From NCBI GenBank assembly GCA_002746365.1, contig NVWZ01000017.1, forward strand, positions 18,571-23,792: DNA of 5,222 nucleotides, given 5' to 3'. The position numbers were made by a program, and so were the translations under genes. This DNA is from Thiotrichaceae bacterium. Lineage in GTDB: Bacteria > Pseudomonadota > Gammaproteobacteria > SZUA-229. A model generated the notes under the pieces. That model did not search any database. It had not been told where the DNA came from and worked only from the letters and a program-made list of their open reading frames with translations. Of this stretch, positions 1 to 5,066 are shown piece after piece; within the stretch, counting starts at the first letter, position 1; every line of letters begins with the position of its first letter.

Positions 1-90
1 GAACTTCGTAAAGAACAGTGGAGACAATCCGTTTGGCTGCCATCCCATGCCGTTTTTACTGTGATTCGTTTTGACAAAATAAGCGCCTGA
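1..90 (+). CDS. 3' end of an unrecognised gene (partial)
   Basis: The first frame is open from base 1 to a TGA at 88-90 and gives the last 29 residues of a protein. The tail contains WRQSVWLPSHAVFTVIRFDK, which has the mix of hydrophobic and charged residues of a real C-terminus rather than random translation. The start lies outside the window. I do not recognise the family. No hairpin with a T-run follows closely, so its transcript may run into the gap behind it. The call rests only on an open frame and protein-like composition. Confidence 0.45.
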   Translation, partial: ELRKEQWRQSVWLPSHAVFTVIRFDKISA

Positions 91-125
91 CTTAGAAAAC
101 TTAAGAAGGGGTAGTATAACGTGAA

Positions 126-357
126 CGGTTAATTACAGGTGAATTAGTATAAACCGGCTGCAGAATGAGTTCTGTTTGAATGGCACATATATAGGTTCTT
201 TTTCAATAGAAACACTGTTTCCCGGTTAACTTTATGAAATATTAAGCCAGCGCTCTGCTTAGCAAGCTAACAATATACCGTTAATTATTCAAAGCATATA
301 AAGGTTTTGGCAAAATTAGTTGTTTGAAAACATATTTCTATTTCAATATAAACACTG
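126..357. repeat. Diverged tandem duplication, two copies of about 80-92 bp
   Basis: Copy 1 (126-217) and copy 2 (278-357) share a run of landmarks in the same order: a start CGGTTAATTA / CCGTTAATTA, an inner GTATAAA / CATATAAA, then TGTTTGAA, then ACATAT, and an end TTTCAATAGAAACACTG / TTTCAATATAAACACTG (16 of 17 identical). The distance between equivalent blocks falls from about 152 to 148 to 140, as expected if copy 2 lost short segments. Neither copy codes for anything obvious. Function is unknown. Confidence 0.5.
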
Positions 358-372
358 CACTGTATACTTTTT

Positions 373-405
373 GTTATTCCTGAATGTTTTTGGCAGGAAT
401 CCGGA
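373..405 (+). repeat. REP-like hairpin, unit 1 of an inverted pair
   Basis: A 7-bp perfect stem ATTCCTG (376-382) and CAGGAAT (394-400) closes an 11-base loop and is flanked by GTT on the left and CCGG on the right. The layout resembles the widespread repeat family of the type GTCATTCCCG...CGGGAATCCAG. It is read here in the forward sense and has diverged from unit 2 at 429-460. Confidence 0.5.
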
Positions 406-428
406 GGTTTTATGTTTCTCTTAAAGGC

Positions 429-460
429 TGGATCCCCGATAAAATCATTCGGGGATGACT
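429..460 (-). repeat. REP-like hairpin, unit 2 of an inverted pair
   Basis: An 8-bp perfect stem ATCCCCGA (432-439) and TCGGGGAT (449-456) has a 9-base loop. On the minus strand it reads GTCATCCCCGAATG...TCGGGGATCCAG, which lines up with unit 1 (GTTATTCCTGAATG...CAGGAATCCGG). The two units are therefore inverted copies about 25 bases apart, the arrangement of a BIME. The stem is not followed by a T-run on either strand, so it is not a simple terminator. Confidence 0.6.
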
Positions 461-573
461 GTTAAGGGGGATTTGTTTATAGCTTTCATTGTATGATATC
501 TGTACAAGTGTATTGCATCTAACATGATAATAAACTTATGGGTACAAGCAATTAATATAGGTGCTCTTAAGTG

Positions 574-601
574 GAATTTTAAATTCGTATAAAATAATTC
601 G
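574..601 (+). promoter_or_regulatory. Possible promoter of the ATL gene, with a dyad
   Basis: TATAAAAT at 588-595 lies 6 bases before the ATG at 602. If it is the -10 box, transcription would begin at or within a base or two of the start codon, giving a leaderless message. That fits the absence of any Shine-Dalgarno sequence and an in-frame stop at 590-592 that rules out an upstream start. A perfect dyad GAATTT-T-AAATTC (574-586) abuts the box and could be an operator. No good -35 box is seen. Confidence 0.3.
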
Positions 602-946
602 ATGAGTTACAACCGGGAAAAATTTGATCAGGCTATCTGGAAAACCGTATCGGGTATCAAAAAAGGGCGGGTGATGAGTTATGGCACGGTTGCTCGGGTT
701 TCGGGTTTTCCCCGACATGCACGAATGGTAAGTCGCGCGATGGGTCGGTCAGTTGAACCGCTTCCCTGGTATCGCGTTGTTAGATCTAACCATACATTGG
801 CATTTGAGGTAGATAGTGAGACATACCGGAAACAGCGTCGTTTACTGGAGGAAGAGGGCGTGAAATTTATAAAGGGAAAAGTTACCCCGGTCGAATTAAA
901 AGATGAAGTAGATTTAGATAAACTACTCTGGGGGACTGAGGTGTAG
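602..946 (+). CDS. atl: Alkyltransferase-like (ATL) protein of the MGMT/Ogt fold
   Basis: This 114-residue protein is related to the C-terminal DNA-binding domain of O6-alkylguanine-DNA alkyltransferases. Seen in sequence: the helix-turn-helix region GRVMSYGTVA (22-31), the segment PRHARMVSRAM (37-47) whose Arg41 matches the arginine finger that flips the damaged base, and PWYRVV (55-60) where MGMT enzymes have PCHRV. The methyl-accepting Cys is replaced by Trp56, so it cannot be a suicide methyltransferase. ATL proteins such as E. coli YbaZ (PWHRV) bind O6-alkylguanine and mark it for nucleotide excision repair, and the same role is inferred here. Tyr57 in place of the usual His is a further departure. 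The length is normal for ATLs. The ATG at 602 is the first possible start and has no Shine-Dalgarno sequence. It appears to be a single-gene unit. Confidence 0.88.
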   Translation: MSYNREKFDQAIWKTVSGIKKGRVMSYGTVARVSGFPRHARMVSRAMGRSVEPLPWYRVVRSNHTLAFEVDSETYRKQRRLLEEEGVKFIKGKVTPVELKDEVDLDKLLWGTEV

Positions 947-991
947 TGTGGTGAGTCGGATGAGATGATAGATATGTGATGCGCAGATTGA

Positions 992-1114
992 TTGTTTGAG
1001 GTTGTAAAAGAACCTGAATTATTTGGTCTGCTTGACAGTAATCACAGTAATGTTTTTCTGGTCAGAGAAAGCCGTCAGGTTCTGTTTGATCTTCTGCAGA
1101 CGTTTAAGAGATAG
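992..1114 (+). other. Possible small ORF or gene remnant (about 40 codons)
   Basis: From a TTG at 992, after a TGA at 989-991, the frame stays open to a TAG at 1112-1114. It reads protein-like, with LFGLLDSNHSNVFLVRESR and then QVLFDLLQTFKR. There is no ATG and no clear ribosome binding site, so this may be the tail of a decayed gene rather than a working one. Its stop codon directly abuts the long hairpin at 1115, as a real gene end would. I do not recognise the family. A 9-bp inverted repeat (AGAACCTGA 1009-1017, TCAGGTTCT 1075-1083) lies inside it. Confidence 0.22.
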
Positions 1115-1198
1115 TTGGCCGTCGTCAGTTTGCAGTTGGAAGTTGGAAGAAAAAGAGTAAAGTCTTTTAACTACAAACTGATGACTGCCAATTTTTTT
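1115..1198 (+). terminator. Long stem-loop with T-run, probable terminator
   Basis: Two 23-base arms (1115-1137 and 1169-1191) match at 20 of 23 positions as an inverted repeat, with at least one further G-U pair, and are followed by seven T (1192-1198). An inner hairpin AAAAGA (1151-1156) with TCTTTT (1163-1168) sits in the loop, next to a tandem GTTGGAA-GTTGGAA (1134-1147). On the plus strand it should end the ATL transcript. It also lies just past the stop of the minus-strand DUF302 gene, but that direction lacks a good T-run. Confidence 0.65.
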
Positions 1199-1679
1199 AT
1201 TTTGTGGCTATACCCGAAAATTTGGCTAATGCATTGGTCACTTTTTGAATAGCATTTTCGCAACCTTTAATATCATGTCGCTTTGCCAGATAAGCAGGAT
1301 CGTTATATGTCAGCCAGACCTGACCATTCTCATCTTCATACGCCAATGCTTTTTGTGGAAGATCTAAAGCAGCTGTTTGTGAACATAACATTAATGGTGT
1401 TCCAACTTTAGGGTTACCAAATATTAGCAGTTCAGTAGGGCGAAGCTGTAAGCCAACCTTTTTAGCTCCAGCGGTATGGTTGACACGTTTGAATATAGTC
1501 ATTCCTTTTTTTATTAGAATGCCTTCCAGCTTATCAATGGTGTCAGTAACGTTATGAACGCTTTTGATATGTATCATGCCATCGGCATTATTTGCAAAGA
1601 GTGTTGTGCCTGTTAGTAAAGAAATTAACAGCACTGCTGTCATCGTGAATCTATAGATATATTTATTATTAATCATCAT
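1197..1679 (-). CDS. Exported DUF302 domain protein
   Basis: This 160-residue protein has an N-terminal signal peptide (basic start, hydrophobic core about 11-28, likely cut after LFA at 29). A single DUF302 domain fills the rest. Seen in sequence: VGLQLRPTELLIFGNPKVGT (75-94), ALDLPQKALAYEDENG (104-119) and VWLTYNDPAYLAKRH (121-135), the recognisable signature of the family. The biochemical role of DUF302 is not established; members are often exported and found near sulfur or redox genes. Two cysteines (99 and 140) would be free to react in the periplasm. Two adjacent ATGs start the frame; a GAGG lies about 11 bases upstream. A strong terminator separates it from the porin gene upstream, and I see no ECF-type promoter motif before it, so it is probably expressed separately or by read-through. 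Confidence 0.85.
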   Translation of the reverse strand: MMINNKYIYRFTMTAVLLISLLTGTTLFANNADGMIHIKSVHNVTDTIDKLEGILIKKGMTIFKRVNHTAGAKKVGLQLRPTELLIFGNPKVGTPLMLCSQTAALDLPQKALAYEDENGQVWLTYNDPAYLAKRHDIKGCENAIQKVTNALAKFSGIATK

Positions 1680-1712
1680 GGTTAAATTATACCTCGTATT
1701 GTAATCGTAACG

Positions 1713-1741
1713 AAAAAAAATAAGGGCCCTTGCGGGCCCTT
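1713..1741 (-). terminator. Rho-independent terminator behind the porin gene
   Basis: A perfect 8-bp GC-rich stem, AAGGGCCC (1722-1729) and GGGCCCTT (1734-1741), has a 4-base loop. On the minus strand it is followed by TA and eight T (complement of the A-run 1713-1720). It should end the transcript of the dsrE-like/porin operon before the DUF302 gene. Confidence 0.9.
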
Positions 1742-1748
1742 TGGAGGG

Positions 1749-1771
1749 TGCCTTGTTCTATTATCAAGGCA
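1749..1771 (-). other. Second hairpin between porin stop and terminator
   Basis: TGCCTTG (1749-1755) and CAAGGCA (1765-1771) form a perfect 7-bp stem with a 9-base loop, 8 bases before the GC-rich terminator in the direction of transcription. It has no T-run of its own. It may protect the 3' end of the porin message, which is an inference from position. Confidence 0.5.
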
Positions 1772-1793
1772 GGAGTCAAACGACTATATAGTT

Positions 1794-3146
1794 TTAGAAT
1801 ATGCTAATCAGCTGTAATGAGACGCGATCATCCAGACCATCAAGTATTCTGTTTGGATTTGCTGCTGATGGGAGGTTGGGTGCTTCAGCATCTCTGATTT
1901 CGTAGTTAAGGGTAATTCGTGACTTTTTGTTAAGGAAGTATTGTGCGCCTAAAGTAGTGGTTGTAAACGTACGCTCTCTTGCAGAAACATTCGTCACGCG
2001 GTTATAGGTATCATAACGAATGTCTAGCTCAAGCTTGGGTAGCACAGCATAGCCAAAATGTAGATACCAACCATCGGCTTCGCCGTCGGTTTCGACATTA
2101 AACGAAGCAGTTGTGCCTGGTCCATTTGCGGCTGAACCGGCAACAGCTGCGCCATCCGTTCCGTTGAAAATCATGCCATCAGCGGTAATGTATTCAAAAG
2201 CTGCACGTATCTTGTCTTTACGGAAGGTGGTACCCAGACCTGATCGTGTGCGATCATACTCGCCAGCACCGGCAGTCGTTAGTGTTCGTTTGCCATCCTG
2301 ATTCCAGACAAAAAGCTTCAAGCCCTGACGACGACCGCCTTTACCCGCGTAGATTAGCTCAGATGACCAGTACAGGTAAGTTTCCTTGTTACCATCATTA
2401 TCGCCTCGGGTGATACCATTGCCATTGCCTAACATGACAGCATAGCTGTGTTCCCAATTGCCGACTTTAAAGGTATCAAACACCTGAATACCGATGTCAC
2501 GAAAAGCGCCAACGGGGCCATTGGGTCGATTGGCGTCGCCACCAGCACCGCTGTTGCCGCCTGGTGTTACAAATGTATCAGAGCCATCGCCATTGAAATA
2601 ACGTTCGAGTAACAAGCCATTGGTTACACCGGTAAAGTTAATATAGTCAAAAACATGGATAGCCTGGAGGCCTTCTTCTGCTCCTGGTGTTTTAAATTGT
2701 CCGACACGAACACGCGCACCTTTTATATGGTTTAACGTTATGCTGGCATCAGTCAGTTTTGCACTACCCGTACCGCCACCAGGGCGGGTAATACCATTGT
2801 TACCAAACTCGGCTAACAGAAAGTAATTTACTTTTGTATCAAGTGGGAAACCGGTTCCTCTTATACCTATACGTGCCCGGCGAATACTAAATTGCGAGTC
2901 TGATTGAAGGTTAGGCCCTATTTGGTTGAATATGGCGGCTTGTCCAGACCAGGGGCCGGCAGCAAGTTCTGAACCGCTGGTTGATTGATATTCTGGTTGA
3001 ACAAATCCCCAGACTTTTGCTCGTGCAGATTGTCCTTCTGGTTCAGTTCCCTGTAATGCTAGCCAGTTGGCAGCGTGCACGCCTGTTGTGCAGCTTAATA
3101 GTGCTGCTCCAATGGTGCTTACCAGTAATTTATTTGTGTAATTCAT
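1794..3146 (-). CDS. Outer-membrane porin, OprO/OprP (phosphate-selective porin) type
   Basis: This 450-residue protein has a signal peptide (1-25, cut after VHA). The mature part has the alternating pattern of a beta-barrel, many Gly/Asn/Asp-rich loops, and ends in SLQLISIF with the terminal Phe needed for recognition by the outer-membrane assembly machinery. Family-like landmarks are WGFVQPEYQ (46-54), the FSIRRARIGIRG segment (86-97) and VRVGQFKTPGAEEGL (146-160), as in OprO/P-type porins. It should form an anion- or small-solute-permeable channel; the substrate cannot be told from sequence. A strong Shine-Dalgarno GGGAGGA lies 6 bases before the ATG. It follows the second dsrE-like gene by 60 bases without a terminator, so the two are probably co-transcribed, and the intrinsic terminator at 1713-1741 ends the unit. 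Confidence 0.85.
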   Translation of the reverse strand: MNYTNKLLVSTIGAALLSCTTGVHAANWLALQGTEPEGQSARAKVWGFVQPEYQSTSGSELAAGPWSGQAAIFNQIGPNLQSDSQFSIRRARIGIRGTGFPLDTKVNYFLLAEFGNNGITRPGGGTGSAKLTDASITLNHIKGARVRVGQFKTPGAEEGLQAIHVFDYINFTGVTNGLLLERYFNGDGSDTFVTPGGNSGAGGDANRPNGPVGAFRDIGIQVFDTFKVGNWEHSYAVMLGNGNGITRGDNDGNKETYLYWSSELIYAGKGGRRQGLKLFVWNQDGKRTLTTAGAGEYDRTRSGLGTTFRKDKIRAAFEYITADGMIFNGTDGAAVAGSAANGPGTTASFNVETDGEADGWYLHFGYAVLPKLELDIRYDTYNRVTNVSARERTFTTTTLGAQYFLNKKSRITLNYEIRDAEAPNLPSAANPNRILDGLDDRVSLQLISIF

Positions 3147-3206
3147 TCTTCATCCTCCCGAAAGGAAATAATAATATTTTTAGTGCGATTTATCGTCGCT
3201 TTATAC

Positions 3207-3647
3207 TTAGGGCTTGATAAGTTTGAAACCCTGATTTTCTAATTCAATAATGCGTACCACACCAGCAGAAACAGTAATTGCATTACTGTTTAATTCAGGT
3301 GCATGACCTAATTTTTTAGACATTCCTTTTACGGTGTTTTCGCAGGCCGCAAATTTAACACCGCTGGAAGATAAAGCTGAGATACGATTGCTGTTAACGT
3401 TGTCTTTAAATAACAGACGCAAGCCAGGGCCAAAAGCAACGATTTCTACATCGACTTTATCCTGTCCATAGTGTTTAATCAGATTGTTGGCTACATTGAG
3501 AACAAGTGTTTGTTTGAAAGGATTTGGATCACTTATTTGTAATACGATTCTTTCTTCTGCAAAGGGTTTGTCGTTCTCAGCAGCGAATATTTGCTGACTA
3601 AATCCGACGGTTGCTAGCAGAAAAAGCACTGATAATAGTTTTTTCAT
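3207..3647 (-). CDS. Exported DsrE-family protein B
   Basis: This 146-residue protein has a signal peptide (1-23, cut after FAA) and one DsrE-like domain (about 32-146). Seen in sequence: a first strand RIVLQISD (33-40), VEIVAFGPGLRLLF (67-80), the single cysteine at 102 in FAACENTVKG, and a C-terminal VVRIIELENQGFKLIKP. DsrE-type proteins are small alpha/beta sulfur carriers; in DsrEFH a conserved cysteine holds the transferred sulfur. An exported version with one cysteine in the expected region is consistent with sulfane-sulfur or thiol binding in the periplasm, which is inferred. It shares its Cys motif and KP ending with protein A upstream. The ATG at 3647 is preceded by AGGA at 7 bases. 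An ECF-type promoter lies within the 137-base gap upstream, giving a leader of about 45 bases. Confidence 0.82.
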   Translation of the reverse strand: MKKLLSVLFLLATVGFSQQIFAAENDKPFAEERIVLQISDPNPFKQTLVLNVANNLIKHYGQDKVDVEIVAFGPGLRLLFKDNVNSNRISALSSSGVKFAACENTVKGMSKKLGHAPELNSNAITVSAGVVRIIELENQGFKLIKP

Positions 3648-3698
3648 TTTAGTATCCTATATAAATATAAAGTTAGTTTTTATGATTGTTCTAATTAC

Positions 3699-3725
3699 AA
3701 GACGGCAAATTATGATAATTATTCA
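3699..3725 (-). promoter_or_regulatory. ECF-type promoter P2, before dsrE-like gene B
   Basis: On the minus strand the -35 element TGAATA begins at 3725 and the -10 element CGTCTT occupies 3704-3699, with 16 bases between TGAAT and CGTCT. This is the same motif and spacing as before the sigma factor and tlpA genes. Transcription would start near 3692, about 45 bases before the ATG at 3647. It would let protein B and the porin be made apart from tlpA and protein A. Confidence 0.62.
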
Positions 3726-3746
3726 TTTTTATTTTGAATAACTAAC

Positions 3747-3763
3747 GCAATATCGTGCAATAT
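3747..3763 (-). promoter_or_regulatory. Direct repeat GCAATAT x2 upstream of P2
   Basis: GCAATAT occurs at 3747-3753 and again at 3757-3763, one helical turn (10 bases) apart. On the minus strand this is ATATTGC-acg-ATATTGC, ending 22 bases upstream of the P2 -35 box. Same-face spacing suits an activator site, but nothing else supports one. Confidence 0.2.
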
Positions 3764-3784
3764 AATTAAGGTTTTTGGTATTGA

Positions 3785-4297
3785 TTATGGTTTTACGTAC
3801 GAATAACCCATAGCCTGTAGTCGTGCTACTTCAGCAACACCACTGGGTACGACATCGCTTTTGTCAACATTATAGAGATCAGACTCTAAATTTACTTTGC
3901 GACCACGAACTGTGTTTGCACACACATTAAAATCAATGCCCTGACTCTTCAGATTATCGATTCTTGCAGTCATTGTTTCAGTTGCATTTGCGTGTTTGAA
4001 TTTTTTTAGTTTTTCAAGTGAATCTGGTTCCAGTAAAAGCGCGAGACCATTTCCGTGTAATACAACCTTTAAATCAAGGTTTTCAGCGCCAACGGCATTG
4101 ATATGGTTTTGAATGTTGCGCAAAGCACCAGCCTGTTTTTTTGGATTATCATAATTAATGTGGTAGACAACTTTTTGTTTACCATATCGTTCGCTTGCAT
4201 GGGCATTGCTCACCATTATTAAGCTAATGCCTAGTAAAAAAGCCGTTAATAAATTGGTGCGGTATTGTTTTTTTAAGATTTTCATGTTTTTCCTCAT
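3785..4297 (-). CDS. Exported DsrE-family protein A
   Basis: This 170-residue protein has a signal peptide (about 1-34, core LLTAFLLGISLIMV, cut after AHA) and a DsrE-like domain: KVVYHINYDN (42-51), LKVVLHGNGLALLLE (76-90), a lysine-rich insert (95-101), the single cysteine at 126 in FNVCANTVRG, and an end GVAEVARLQAMGYSYVKP (153-170). It is a paralog of protein B, with the same Cys context (F..C.NTV.G) and KP tail. A role in periplasmic sulfur or thiol binding is inferred from the family. Two starts are possible: ATG 4297 (AGGAA 8 bases upstream) or ATG 4285 (GAGG 6 bases upstream), four codons later; either leaves a good signal peptide. It follows tlpA by 25 bases, so it is probably translated from the same message. 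Confidence 0.82.
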   Translation of the reverse strand: MRKNMKILKKQYRTNLLTAFLLGISLIMVSNAHASERYGKQKVVYHINYDNPKKQAGALRNIQNHINAVGAENLDLKVVLHGNGLALLLEPDSLEKLKKFKHANATETMTARIDNLKSQGIDFNVCANTVRGRKVNLESDLYNVDKSDVVPSGVAEVARLQAMGYSYVKP

Positions 4298-4322
4298 TGT
4301 GGTTATTCCTGATTATTCGCTG

Positions 4323-4850
4323 TCAGGGGGTTGTGGTTTTATTGTTATCGATAAAGGTGTTTAATATTTTTTCTGTTATACCGCCTACCTGCATTCCGAT
4401 AATTTCACCATCAGGATTGAATACATAGGTTGTCGGTAATCCACTCAGGCGACCCAGGCCTATTTTTTCTGTAATTTCTGAATCACTGAGTAATATCGGG
4501 AAGTCGACGAGATAGTCGTCAACAAAGGCAATTACTTCTTTTTTATTCGCGTAGCCATAACTTGGGAAGTCGATGGCAATACCGACTACGATGGCATCAT
4601 TATTTTTACGTTGGTCATGAAAGTTATTCAGTTCTGGTATCTCTTCACGGCAAGGCGGGCATCGTGTTCCCCATATATTCAGGATGACCCATTTTCCATG
4701 GCCAATGTAACTGGAGAGTTTTTGTAGGCGACCATCTATATTTTCGATTGATGGGTCGAGTGTCGGGTCGAATGATGCGTAAGTTGCGCTACTTAGGGTA
4801 ACGGTTATAAAAAATACAATTAACTTTATTGTTTGCACGAATTTTGCCAT
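4323..4850 (-). CDS. TlpA/ResA-like exported thioredoxin-fold protein
   Basis: Counted from ATG 4850 the protein has 175 residues, with a signal peptide (core TIKLIVFFITVTL, cut after TYA at 25) and a thioredoxin fold with the TlpA-family redox motif WGTRCPPC (60-67; Cys64 and Cys67), followed by REEIPEL, and the cis-Pro segment GLPTTYV (137-143). It should carry out thiol-disulfide exchange in the periplasm, probably as a reductant, as in TlpA/ResA/SoxW-type proteins; the partner is unknown. The frame is open up to a GTG at 4937, but that start lies in a repeat element and would bury the signal peptide, and the ATG at 4892 lies inside the predicted promoter. ATG 4850 is therefore preferred although no Shine-Dalgarno sequence is visible. 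It is the first gene of a minus-strand operon whose next genes encode DsrE-like proteins. Confidence 0.88.
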   Translation of the reverse strand: MAKFVQTIKLIVFFITVTLSSATYASFDPTLDPSIENIDGRLQKLSSYIGHGKWVILNIWGTRCPPCREEIPELNNFHDQRKNNDAIVVGIAIDFPSYGYANKKEVIAFVDDYLVDFPILLSDSEITEKIGLGRLSGLPTTYVFNPDGEIIGMQVGGITEKILNTFIDNNKTTTP

Positions 4851-4881
4851 TTTGGACACATTTTTATTATTTGATAGATAA

Positions 4882-4908
4882 GAGACGGGCATGTAGGTAA
4901 AATATTCA
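4882..4908 (-). promoter_or_regulatory. ECF-type promoter P1, before tlpA
   Basis: On the minus strand TGAATA begins at 4908 and CGTCTC occupies 4887-4882, with 16 bases between TGAAT and CGTCT. The core GAATATTTT-N11-CGTCT is identical, base and spacing, to the site before the sigma factor gene. Transcription would start near 4875, giving a leader of about 25 bases before ATG 4850. Confidence 0.65.
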
Positions 4909-4923
4909 CAAATAAATATAGGG

Positions 4924-5065
4924 AGAGAGCTTTGCACGATGTAGATTTTTCGTCATGGCAAGGCGAAAATTGTCGAAAAAGCGCAGCTTGCACAGAGTAA
5001 GTGAGCATTTTGAGACCATTTTTAACGCTGCCATGGCGGAAAAGATGCTTCGTGCAAAGTTCTCT
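4924..5065. mobile_element. MITE-like palindromic element (about 142 bp)
   Basis: The left end AGAGAGCTTTGCACGA (4924-4939) is repeated inverted at the right end (TCGTGCAAAGTTCTCT, 5050-5065) with one mismatch. The two arms (4924-4971 and 5018-5065) match at about 36 of 48 positions and enclose a 46-base centre. No transposase is encoded, so it would be a non-autonomous element or a large palindromic repeat. A TA flanks or overlaps each end (4919-4920; 5065-5066), but a clear target duplication cannot be assigned. A 60-codon minus-strand frame from 5008 is read mostly from the element and is not taken as a gene. Confidence 0.75.
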
Positions 5066-5066
5066 A

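Larger units (their letters stand above)
91..601. other. 511-base stretch without a convincing gene
   Basis: No reading frame of useful length with a plausible start and ribosome binding site is seen on either strand; a 60-codon minus-strand frame at 536-718 only shadows the ATL gene. The stretch holds a diverged tandem duplication (126-217 and 278-357), two inverted REP-like hairpins (373-460), a small hairpin CAGAA-TGAG-TTCTG (161-174), and the region just before the ATL gene with a short dyad (574-586) and a TATAAAAT box (588-595). Confidence 0.6.

Noticed and set aside
602..946. True methylated-DNA-cysteine methyltransferase
   Set aside because: The acceptor cysteine of PCHRV is replaced by Trp, and there is no cysteine in the protein to accept an alkyl group.
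1680..1712. Promoter for DUF302 based on TATAAT just upstream of the ATG
   Set aside because: A TATAAT-like box exists, but no -35 box lies at proper spacing and the start would be nearly at the ATG; too weak to list.
2113..2301. Plus-strand frame inside the porin gene
   Set aside because: Shadow of the porin coding sequence on the opposite strand; composition follows the porin codons.
2981..3217. Plus-strand frame over the porin start and the gap behind it
   Set aside because: Hydrophobic translation is a by-product of the antisense of the signal peptide region; it crosses the porin Shine-Dalgarno site.
3679..3708. Sigma-70-like promoter TTGCCG-N18-CATAAA (minus strand) before dsrE-like gene B
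   Set aside because: Only 4 of 6 matches in each box and it overlaps the better supported ECF-type motif at 3699-3725.
3719..3741. Hairpin TTATTCA/TGAATAA as a terminator after dsrE-like gene A
   Set aside because: The stem is almost all A-T and too weak; part of it is the P2 -35 element, so the symmetry is probably incidental.
4826..5008. 60-codon minus-strand frame overlapping the tlpA start
   Set aside because: It is read mostly from the palindromic repeat element and in another frame over tlpA; no ribosome binding site and no family resemblance.
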